Source: Ochromonas danica (Eukaryota; Sar; Chrysophyceae; Chromulinales; Chromulinaceae). Taken from it: DNA of 21,752 nt. Location of the stretch: contig VKHL01000266.1 of the NCBI GenBank assembly GCA_015146655.1, forward strand, positions 1-21,752, written 5' to 3'. Below are positions 1-9,346 of the stretch, one piece after another. The stretch's first letter is position 1; every line of letters begins with the position of its first letter. The notes beneath the pieces were generated by a model, which worked only from the letters and a program-made list of their open reading frames with translations, had not been told where the DNA came from and did no database searches. Both the position numbers and the translations under genes were made by a program.

Positions 1-77
1 GGGTTAGGGTTAGGGTTAGGGTTAGGGTTAGGGTTAGGGTTAGGGTTAGGGTTAGGGTTAGGGTTAGGGTTAGGGTT
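1..77 (+). repeat. Telomeric repeats (GGGTTA)n, unexpected orientation
   Basis: Twelve uninterrupted GGGTTA units followed by GGGTT. TTAGGG is the telomere repeat of animals, many fungi and several algal groups, and differs from the TTTAGGG usual in land plants. At the left end of a chromosome the top strand should read CCCTAA, so this block is inverted relative to a normal end. Confidence 0.95.
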
Positions 78-78
78 G

Positions 79-104
79 ACCCTAACCCTAACCCTAACCC
101 TACC
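79..104 (-). repeat. Telomeric repeats (CCCTAA)n, expected orientation for a left end
   Basis: About four CCCTAA units follow the GGGTTA block after a GA spacer and merge into unique sequence near 105. This is the orientation expected of a true left chromosome end, so the real chromosome boundary probably lies here. Confidence 0.9.
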
Positions 105-405
105 AGTAGGTAACCTTTGGTTCCATCCTTTCAGCACTGATGCTGTGTCCGACTTCAAACAGTCATCACATGCGACAAGTCATATCAGACCTTTGTTGAC
201 CAATGTATGTAATTCAATTCAACTCTCTGCAGCAAAATTGGTTGCATGAATTAACACAATGCTGCAGCGAATAGCTGAAAGGCTAACATTTAATATGCTC
301 TTAATAAGATAGAAGGACTGTGGGAGGACAGCTGGAGGGAGAGCCTTTCCGGGCTATTGACAGATAAGGAGACCGGTAAAGCAATAACAGTAAACACCGG
401 TATTC
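105..405. other. Subtelomeric spacer, no gene seen
   Basis: About 300 bp of AT-rich unique sequence between the telomeric repeats and the stop codon of the kinase-like gene. I see no convincing open frame, RNA gene or long repeat, and no clear AATAAA signal serving the minus-strand gene. Confidence 0.6.
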
Positions 406-1818
406 TTATACGCTCGTTTGAACAGACCAAGTGGTACAGGCCTCTCGAATGCCAGCCAATGTAGTGGCCTTGTAGTCAGCCTTTAGAGAAGCAGCGATCT
501 CTCTCAGATTCACCTTAGCTGCCTCGTTTTCTCCAGCACTCATAGCATCCGCCCACAAGAGCAATATGTGACAAACGCCCCAGATGTCTACCTCCTTGCC
601 ATGGGGTAGGGAGATGTTGGGTGCATGGTCATTCACGTTGACTTTCAGGCCAGGCGCCTTCTGATTGGCGGGCACGATCCTACACTCGTCATAGTCCACG
701 AGGTACAAGGTGGGCAGGGGCTGTCCTTCAACATATTTCTCGCTCAGCATCAGGTTTTGAGGCCTAATGTCGTTGTGAATTATGTTGTGGGAGTGCAGGT
801 GCTGGACACGATCAGATAGCTGGTCAATCCAAGCGATTATCATCGCGCTAGTTAGCACAAAGGGGAGCTCGTGGCAATAGGGGGCGAAGACACACGCGAC
901 CTTGCAGTCGTCTTCTGAGGAAATGTGTAGATTGTTTTCTTGGGCACTGGAGTACTCGTGCAGGAATCCCGCCCTGCCTTTCAAAATATCCAACACAGAG
1001 CGAAGGCGTACGCAAAAATTGGTCGCATCAGTATCATGGGCAAAACGCCAACTCTTGGAGAACACAGCCACCTTTCTGATGGCGCAAATCTCCTTTTTCA
1101 TTTCTTCGACCACACAGCCGCCAACAGTGCGATTGCGGTCAACCACAAGATAGCTCAGCTTGCTGTGTCTCTGCTTGATGCCCTCCATTATCCCCTTCAC
1201 GACTGGGATCAGCACAATCCAAGTTCTCAAGAGCTTCACTCGGTCCTGGATATTGTGCAGATTTACAGTCTCGATCACTTCAAATGACTGAGTGCTTCTT
1301 ACTAAGCAGCCAAGAATCACTGTCAGCTCATGAGTGCCTCCTAACGCTGCATAGCCCAAGAACAGAGCCAAATTTCCGTAGAAGTCCTCCCAGATGCTCC
1401 ACGGAGTCTTATCCATATTCTCGAGCACCGGGTCTTTACCAGAAGTGCCCTTCGTGTAGTTGGAAATCAATTTATCCTCGCCTTGAATGACAGGAATGCC
1501 TGCGGAGTGGGCAACGAAGTAGTCCGGCTTCTTAGCACCCGATGTAGAAGAGGTCTTATTCCTGCAACATTCTCCACCACCCACAACATAATCCATCAGA
1601 GTGAAATGATATTTGAGATCGGTGGCCATTAGGATCTCAGAATCATAGTGAGGATATAAGCCATCTCTCAAAATCATCTGTGTAAGAACATCAAGAAAAC
1701 AGCAATGCATCATTTGTGGGCTCAAGACACTCCTCCACAAAGTTCTTCCAGTGAGGACCTTGATCTTCAAGAACTTCTGCATGTTCCCAGATGGGAAACT
1801 TATATTGGCAGCGACCAT
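406..1818 (-). CDS. PD-(D/E)XK nuclease-like plus protein-kinase-like protein (CR-effector-like REase-kinase)
   Basis: A 470-codon open frame. Residues about 65-170 hold a nuclease-like core: P98-D99 in KKPDYFV, then E114-x-K116 in IQGEDK, spaced as in PD-(D/E)XK folds. Residues about 225-425 look like a divergent protein kinase: HSHNIIHNDIRPQNLML gives the catalytic loop (D350, N355), LYLVDYDEC replaces the DFG motif (D375), and EVDIWGVCHILLL matches the helix-F Asp-x-Trp region. A glycine-rich loop is not obvious. The REase-then-kinase order is known from Crinkler-like (CR) proteins of oomycetes, chytrids and other eukaryotes; assignment to that group is my inference. The stop codon lies about 300 bp from the telomere. 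Another open frame (1691-2380) overlaps the 5' end in a different frame, so the true start and exon structure are unresolved; the first ATG given here is only the first in this frame. Confidence 0.6.
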   Translation of the reverse strand: MVAANISFPSGNMQKFLKIKVLTGRTLWRSVLSPQMMHCCFLDVLTQMILRDGLYPHYDSEILMATDLKYHFTLMDYVVGGGECCRNKTSSTSGAKKPDYFVAHSAGIPVIQGEDKLISNYTKGTSGKDPVLENMDKTPWSIWEDFYGNLALFLGYAALGGTHELTVILGCLVRSTQSFEVIETVNLHNIQDRVKLLRTWIVLIPVVKGIMEGIKQRHSKLSYLVVDRNRTVGGCVVEEMKKEICAIRKVAVFSKSWRFAHDTDATNFCVRLRSVLDILKGRAGFLHEYSSAQENNLHISSEDDCKVACVFAPYCHELPFVLTSAMIIAWIDQLSDRVQHLHSHNIIHNDIRPQNLMLSEKYVEGQPLPTLYLVDYDECRIVPANQKAPGLKVNVNDHAPNISLPHGKEVDIWGVCHILLLWADAMSAGENEAAKVNLREIAASLKADYKATTLAGIREACTTWSVQTSV

Positions 1819-2380
1819 TCAGCAGATTTCGCACTTCCTCAACATTTCGAGGGTAAACTGGAGGAACTTTGAAACAGCTATCGCGAAATAAATCATCAAT
1901 TTTGTACGAAGTACCAAGATCACGAGGTCTTCGTTTTTTCTTTGGCACTTCTTGTTGAGGGAGAGAATAAGAGATTCTTTGTATCTTATACGCTTCTTCT
2001 GAAGAGAGACAGAGAGAGACAGAGACAGTGTACCTCTTGAACGGTGTACCTCTCCCAGGTGCGCAGGAGGAGGAGGTAGAGGTATGAGCTGACCTTGCCG
2101 CCTCTGTTGAGGAAGCACTTAATAATAATCGAAGCACTTCATCGGCGATGGCGAAGCAGCCTTCTATCATCCTTGCAGCAGCTGCGGCGCTGGTAACCAG
2201 AAGAGAATGGGTCCAAGAATATACGCCATTAATAAGTGTGGCCATAACAAAAAGGAATGAGACACCGTTCGTGAGAACTGCAGCGTATTTTCTCGGTTTG
2301 ATGTCAAACCTATTCAGCATGTTTTCGAGTTCTCCAGAAACTTCCGCAGCCGTTTGAGCAATCTCGCCTCCGTCTCGCAA
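1691..2380 (-). CDS. Chimeric open frame: array-edge nuclease fragment joined to the upstream part of the kinase-like gene
   Basis: An open frame with no usable ATG at its 5' edge. The part from 2380 to 2123 is the partial array unit and encodes the post-catalytic portion of the nuclease gene (GEIAQTAAEVSGELENM onward). From 2122 leftwards the sequence is unique: a Ser/Ala-rich stretch, a basic patch (PKKKRRPR, nuclear-localisation-like) and a protein-like segment with PPVYPRNVEEVRNLL and HWKNFVEECL. This second part probably belongs to the N-terminal region of the adjoining kinase-like gene, because it runs into that frame's 5' end and has ordinary protein composition. The nuclease fragment appears to have been joined to it by the rearrangement at 2123. 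Whether the chimera is expressed cannot be told. Confidence 0.4.
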   Translation of the reverse strand: MRDGGEIAQTAAEVSGELENMLNRFDIKPRKYAAVLTNGVSFLFVMATLINGVYSWTHSLLVTSAAAAARMIEGCFAIADEVLRLLLSASSTEAARSAHTSTSSSCAPGRGTPFKRYTVSVSLCLSSEEAYKIQRISYSLPQQEVPKKKRRPRDLGTSYKIDDLFRDSCFKVPPVYPRNVEEVRNLLNGRCQYKFPIWEHAEVLEDQGPHWKNFVEECLEPTNDALLFS

Positions 2381-2395
2381 GTCGATGCGTTGGTT

Positions 2396-5300
2396 TTACA
2401 TTTAACACGACCAAGAGGATCGCTTTACTGCTATTCATTGAGTAATATGTGTCATGTAGCACTACATGATTTATTACACAAGTGCCTGACTTCTGCTTCA
2501 TTCTTTCTGATTCTAGTCCTGGTTGTCAGAGAAGACCAGAACCAATTGACGTGGAAGTGAAGACCCAAAGAGGCACGTAGGCGGTCTCCTGAGAGACCTA
2601 CACAGTGCAATACGGACACACTTCCAACAGTTTTGACGCTAGAAACTGATCTACTTGCCCCACATCTTGTTGAACAAATCGACATTAGACATTGTTAGTG
2701 GTGCATATCGGTAGTCCTGCGAATTGCCTGACTTTATCTGACCAATGGCTTTATGTTTCTTTTTGGCTTCAGTACCAGTCTTGGATCCTGCAGCACCGCT
2801 GAAAGCACTTCTGAACTGACGACCAATCGCCGCTAGGGAACCAGACTTCTTGGGGTCGCCACCTCCACCTCCACTACTCTTGGGGTCATAGTTGGCGTCA
2901 TTACCATCATTATCGTCTTCTAAGCGCAACCTTACCATGGGAATTTCAAAAGTCTCAGTTAATAATCGAAGCACTTCATCGGCGATGGCGAAGCAGCCTT
3001 CTATCATCCTTGCAGCAGCTGCGGCGCTGGTAACCAGAAGAGAATGGGTCCAAGAATATACGCCATTAATAAGTGTGGCCATAACAAAAAGGAATGAGAC
3101 ACCGTTCGTGAGAACTGCAGCGTATTTTCTCGGTTTGATGTCAAACCTATTCAGCATGTTTTCGAGTTCTCCAGAAACTTCCGCAGCCGTTTGAGCAATC
3201 TCGCCTCCGTCTCGCAAGTCGATGCGTTGGTTTTACATTTAACACGACCAAGAGGATCGCTTTACTGCTATTCATTGAGTAATATGTGTCATGTAGCACT
3301 ACATGATTTATTACACAAGTGCCTGACTTCTGCTTCATTCTTTCTGATTCTAGTCCTGGTTGTCAGAGAAGACCAGAACCAATTGACGTGGAAGTGAAGA
3401 CCCAAAGAGGCACGTAGGCGGTCTCCTGAGAGACCTACACAGTGCAATACGGACACACTTCCAACAGTTTTGACGCTAGAAACTGATCTACTTGCCCCAC
3501 ATCTTGTTGAACAAATCGACATTAGACATTGTTAGTGGTGCATATCGGTAGTCCTGCGAATTGCCTGACTTTATCTGACCAATGGCTTTATGTTTCTTTT
3601 TGGCTTCAGTACCAGTCTTGGATCCTGCAGCACCGCTGAAAGCACTTCTGAACTGACGACCAATCGCCGCTAGGGAACCAGACTTCTTGGGGTCGCCACC
3701 TCCACCTCCACTACTCTTGGGGTCATAGTTGGCGTCATTACCATCATTATCGTCTTCTAAGCGCAACCTTACCATGGGAATTTCAAAAGTCTCAGTTAAT
3801 AATCGAAGCACTTCATCGGCGATGGCGAAGCAGCCTTCTATCATCCTTGCAGCAGCTGCGGCGCTGGTAACCAGAAGAGAATGGGTCCAAGAATATACGC
3901 CATTAATAAGTGTGGCCATAACAAAAAGGAATGAGACACCGTTCGTGAGAACTGCAGCGTATTTTCTCGGTTTGATGTCAAACCTATTCAGCATGTTTTC
4001 GAGTTCTCCAGAAACTTCCGCAGCCGTTTGAGCAATCTCGCCTCCGTCTCGCAAGTCGATGCGTTGGTTTTACATTTAACACGACCAAGAGGATCGCTTT
4101 ACTGCTATTCATTGAGTAATATGTGTCATGTAGCACTACATGATTTATTACACAAGTGCCTGACTTCTGCTTCATTCTTTCTGATTCTAGTCCTGGTTGT
4201 CAGAGAAGACCAGAACCAATTGACGTGGAAGTGAAGACCCAAAGAGGCACGTAGGCGGTCTCCTGAGAGACCTACACAGTGCAATACGGACACACTTCCA
4301 ACAGTTTTGACGCTAGAAACTGATCTACTTGCCCCACATCTTGTTGAACAAATCGACATTAGACATTGTTAGTGGTGCATATCGGTAGTCCTGCGAATTG
4401 CCTGACTTTATCTGACCAATGGCTTTATGTTTCTTTTTGGCTTCAGTACCAGTCTTGGATCCTGCAGCACCGCTGAAAGCACTTCTGAACTGACGACCAA
4501 TCGCCGCTAGGGAACCAGACTTCTTGGGGTCGCCACCTCCACCTCCACTACTCTTGGGGTCATAGTTGGCGTCATTACCATCATTATCGTCTTCTAAGCG
4601 CAACCTTACCATGGGAATTTCAAAAGTCTCAGTTAATAATCGAAGCACTTCATCGGCGATGGCGAAGCAGCCTTCTATCATCCTTGCAGCAGCTGCGGCG
4701 CTGGTAACCAGAAGAGAATGGGTCCAAGAATATACGCCATTAATAAGTGTGGCCATAACAAAAAGGAATGAGACACCGTTCGTGAGAACTGCAGCGTATT
4801 TTCTCGGTTTGATGTCAAACCTATTCAGCATGTTTTCGAGTTCTCCAGAAACTTCCGCAGCCGTTTGAGCAATCTCGCCTCCGTCTCGCAAGTCGATGCG
4901 TTGGTTTTACATTTAACACGACCAAGAGGATCGCTTTACTGCTATTCATTGAGTAATATGTGTCATGTAGCACTACATGATTTATTACACAAGTGCCTGA
5001 CTTCTGCTTCATTCTTTCTGATTCTAGTCCTGGTTGTCAGAGAAGACCAGAACCAATTGACGTGGAAGTGAAGACCCAAAGAGGCACGTAGGCGGTCTCC
5101 TGAGAGACCTACACAGTGCAATACGGACACACTTCCAACAGTTTTGACGCTAGAAACTGATCTACTTGCCCCACATCTTGTTGAACAAATCGACATTAGA
5201 CATTGTTAGTGGTGCATATCGGTAGTCCTGCGAATTGCCTGACTTTATCTGACCAATGGCTTTATGTTTCTTTTTGGCTTCAGTACCAGTCTTGGATCCT

Positions 5301-8300
5301 GCAGCACCGCTGAAAGCACTTCTGAACTGACGACCAATCGCCGCTAGGGAACCAGACTTCTTGGGGTCGCCACCTCCACCTCCACTACTCTTGGGGTCAT
5401 AGTTGGCGTCATTACCATCATTATCGTCTTCTAAGCGCAACCTTACCATGGGAATTTCAAAAGTCTCAGTTAATAATCGAAGCACTTCATCGGCGATGGC
5501 GAAGCAGCCTTCTATCATCCTTGCAGCAGCTGCGGCGCTGGTAACCAGAAGAGAATGGGTCCAAGAATATACGCCATTAATAAGTGTGGCCATAACAAAA
5601 AGGAATGAGACACCGTTCGTGAGAACTGCAGCGTATTTTCTCGGTTTGATGTCAAACCTATTCAGCATGTTTTCGAGTTCTCCAGAAACTTCCGCAGCCG
5701 TTTGAGCAATCTCGCCTCCGTCTCGCAAGTCGATGCGTTGGTTTTACATTTAACACGACCAAGAGGATCGCTTTACTGCTATTCATTGAGTAATATGTGT
5801 CATGTAGCACTACATGATTTATTACACAAGTGCCTGACTTCTGCTTCATTCTTTCTGATTCTAGTCCTGGTTGTCAGAGAAGACCAGAACCAATTGACGT
5901 GGAAGTGAAGACCCAAAGAGGCACGTAGGCGGTCTCCTGAGAGACCTACACAGTGCAATACGGACACACTTCCAACAGTTTTGACGCTAGAAACTGATCT
6001 ACTTGCCCCACATCTTGTTGAACAAATCGACATTAGACATTGTTAGTGGTGCATATCGGTAGTCCTGCGAATTGCCTGACTTTATCTGACCAATGGCTTT
6101 ATGTTTCTTTTTGGCTTCAGTACCAGTCTTGGATCCTGCAGCACCGCTGAAAGCACTTCTGAACTGACGACCAATCGCCGCTAGGGAACCAGACTTCTTG
6201 GGGTCGCCACCTCCACCTCCACTACTCTTGGGGTCATAGTTGGCGTCATTACCATCATTATCGTCTTCTAAGCGCAACCTTACCATGGGAATTTCAAAAG
6301 TCTCAGTTAATAATCGAAGCACTTCATCGGCGATGGCGAAGCAGCCTTCTATCATCCTTGCAGCAGCTGCGGCGCTGGTAACCAGAAGAGAATGGGTCCA
6401 AGAATATACGCCATTAATAAGTGTGGCCATAACAAAAAGGAATGAGACACCGTTCGTGAGAACTGCAGCGTATTTTCTCGGTTTGATGTCAAACCTATTC
6501 AGCATGTTTTCGAGTTCTCCAGAAACTTCCGCAGCCGTTTGAGCAATCTCGCCTCCGTCTCGCAAGTCGATGCGTTGGTTTTACATTTAACACGACCAAG
6601 AGGATCGCTTTACTGCTATTCATTGAGTAATATGTGTCATGTAGCACTACATGATTTATTACACAAGTGCCTGACTTCTGCTTCATTCTTTCTGATTCTA
6701 GTCCTGGTTGTCAGAGAAGACCAGAACCAATTGACGTGGAAGTGAAGACCCAAAGAGGCACGTAGGCGGTCTCCTGAGAGACCTACACAGTGCAATACGG
6801 ACACACTTCCAACAGTTTTGACGCTAGAAACTGATCTACTTGCCCCACATCTTGTTGAACAAATCGACATTAGACATTGTTAGTGGTGCATATCGGTAGT
6901 CCTGCGAATTGCCTGACTTTATCTGACCAATGGCTTTATGTTTCTTTTTGGCTTCAGTACCAGTCTTGGATCCTGCAGCACCGCTGAAAGCACTTCTGAA
7001 CTGACGACCAATCGCCGCTAGGGAACCAGACTTCTTGGGGTCGCCACCTCCACCTCCACTACTCTTGGGGTCATAGTTGGCGTCATTACCATCATTATCG
7101 TCTTCTAAGCGCAACCTTACCATGGGAATTTCAAAAGTCTCAGTTAATAATCGAAGCACTTCATCGGCGATGGCGAAGCAGCCTTCTATCATCCTTGCAG
7201 CAGCTGCGGCGCTGGTAACCAGAAGAGAATGGGTCCAAGAATATACGCCATTAATAAGTGTGGCCATAACAAAAAGGAATGAGACACCGTTCGTGAGAAC
7301 TGCAGCGTATTTTCTCGGTTTGATGTCAAACCTATTCAGCATGTTTTCGAGTTCTCCAGAAACTTCCGCAGCCGTTTGAGCAATCTCGCCTCCGTCTCGC
7401 AAGTCGATGCGTTGGTTTTACATTTAACACGACCAAGAGGATCGCTTTACTGCTATTCATTGAGTAATATGTGTCATGTAGCACTACATGATTTATTACA
7501 CAAGTGCCTGACTTCTGCTTCATTCTTTCTGATTCTAGTCCTGGTTGTCAGAGAAGACCAGAACCAATTGACGTGGAAGTGAAGACCCAAAGAGGCACGT
7601 AGGCGGTCTCCTGAGAGACCTACACAGTGCAATACGGACACACTTCCAACAGTTTTGACGCTAGAAACTGATCTACTTGCCCCACATCTTGTTGAACAAA
7701 TCGACATTAGACATTGTTAGTGGTGCATATCGGTAGTCCTGCGAATTGCCTGACTTTATCTGACCAATGGCTTTATGTTTCTTTTTGGCTTCAGTACCAG
7801 TCTTGGATCCTGCAGCACCGCTGAAAGCACTTCTGAACTGACGACCAATCGCCGCTAGGGAACCAGACTTCTTGGGGTCGCCACCTCCACCTCCACTACT
7901 CTTGGGGTCATAGTTGGCGTCATTACCATCATTATCGTCTTCTAAGCGCAACCTTACCATGGGAATTTCAAAAGTCTCAGTTAATAATCGAAGCACTTCA
8001 TCGGCGATGGCGAAGCAGCCTTCTATCATCCTTGCAGCAGCTGCGGCGCTGGTAACCAGAAGAGAATGGGTCCAAGAATATACGCCATTAATAAGTGTGG
8101 CCATAACAAAAAGGAATGAGACACCGTTCGTGAGAACTGCAGCGTATTTTCTCGGTTTGATGTCAAACCTATTCAGCATGTTTTCGAGTTCTCCAGAAAC
8201 TTCCGCAGCCGTTTGAGCAATCTCGCCTCCGTCTCGCAAGTCGATGCGTTGGTTTTACATTTAACACGACCAAGAGGATCGCTTTACTGCTATTCATTGA

Positions 8301-9091
8301 GTAATATGTGTCATGTAGCACTACATGATTTATTACACAAGTGCCTGACTTCTGCTTCATTCTTTCTGATTCTAGTCCTGGTTGTCAGAGAAGACCAGAA
8401 CCAATTGACGTGGAAGTGAAGACCCAAAGAGGCACGTAGGCGGTCTCCTGAGAGACCTACACAGTGCAATACGGACACACTTCCAACAGTTTTGACGCTA
8501 GAAACTGATCTACTTGCCCCACATCTTGTTGAACAAATCGACATTAGACATTGTTAGTGGTGCATATCGGTAGTCCTGCGAATTGCCTGACTTTATCTGA
8601 CCAATGGCTTTATGTTTCTTTTTGGCTTCAGTACCAGTCTTGGATCCTGCAGCACCGCTGAAAGCACTTCTGAACTGACGACCAATCGCCGCTAGGGAAC
8701 CAGACTTCTTGGGGTCGCCACCTCCACCTCCACTACTCTTGGGGTCATAGTTGGCGTCATTACCATCATTATCGTCTTCTAAGCGCAACCTTACCATGGG
8801 AATTTCAAAAGTCTCAGTTAATAATCGAAGCACTTCATCGGCGATGGCGAAGCAGCCTTCTATCATCCTTGCAGCAGCTGCGGCGCTGGTAACCAGAAGA
8901 GAATGGGTCCAAGAATATACGCCATTAATAAGTGTGGCCATAACAAAAAGGAATGAGACACCGTTCGTGAGAACTGCAGCGTATTTTCTCGGTTTGATGT
9001 CAAACCTATTCAGCATGTTTTCGAGTTCTCCAGAAACTTCCGCAGCCGTTTGAGCAATCTCGCCTCCGTCTCGCAAGTCGATGCGTTGGTT
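2396..9091 (-). pseudogene. Eight truncated 3'-half copies of the PD-(D/E)XK gene
   Basis: Eight full array units each carry an open frame of about 188 codons ending in NKMWGK, with stop codons at 2651, 3488, 4325, 5162, 5999, 6836, 7673 and 8510 (left edges on the plus strand). Each frame starts within the nuclease domain just after the position of the catalytic E-x-K, so none of the eight has the acidic and lysine active-site residues or an ATG in the expected place. They retain the Q-x3-E helix, a segment that is likely the rest of the fold, and the Gly/Lys-rich C-terminus. They are therefore gene fragments rather than paralogues. They could still yield RNA if transcription from the intact gene on the right reads leftwards through the poly(A) region. 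Confidence 0.85.
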
Positions 9092-9165
9092 TTACATTTA
9101 ACACGACCAAGAGGATCGCTTTACTGCTATTCATTGAGTAATATGTGTCATGTAGCACTACATGA

Positions 9166-9171
9166 TTTATT
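9166..9171 (-). terminator. Candidate poly(A) signal AATAAA of the intact nuclease gene
   Basis: AATAAA on the minus strand about 180 bp past the stop codon at 9347. The same hexamer is repeated in every unit, first at 2470-2475. It overlaps the edge of a short palindrome (CATGTAG, CA, CTACATG). Use as a poly(A) signal is inferred only from motif and position. Confidence 0.4.
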
Positions 9172-9278
9172 ACACAAGTGCCTGACTTCTGCTTCATTCT
9201 TTCTGATTCTAGTCCTGGTTGTCAGAGAAGACCAGAACCAATTGACGTGGAAGTGAAGACCCAAAGAGGCACGTAGGC

Positions 9279-9294
9279 GGTCTCCTGAGAGACC
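9279..9294. other. Short hairpin in the 3' flank (GGTCTC-CTGA-GAGACC)
   Basis: A perfect 6-bp stem with a 4-base loop, about 55 bp past the stop codon of the nuclease gene. It recurs in each unit, first at 2583-2598. It could form in the 3' UTR of the transcript, but a 6-bp stem is also common by chance. Confidence 0.3.
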
Positions 9295-9346
9295 TACACA
9301 GTGCAATACGGACACACTTCCAACAGTTTTGACGCTAGAAACTGAT

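Noticed and set aside
902-1490. Plus-strand open frames opposite the kinase-like gene
   Set aside because: They are antisense to the PD-(D/E)XK and kinase motifs and show no family features of their own.
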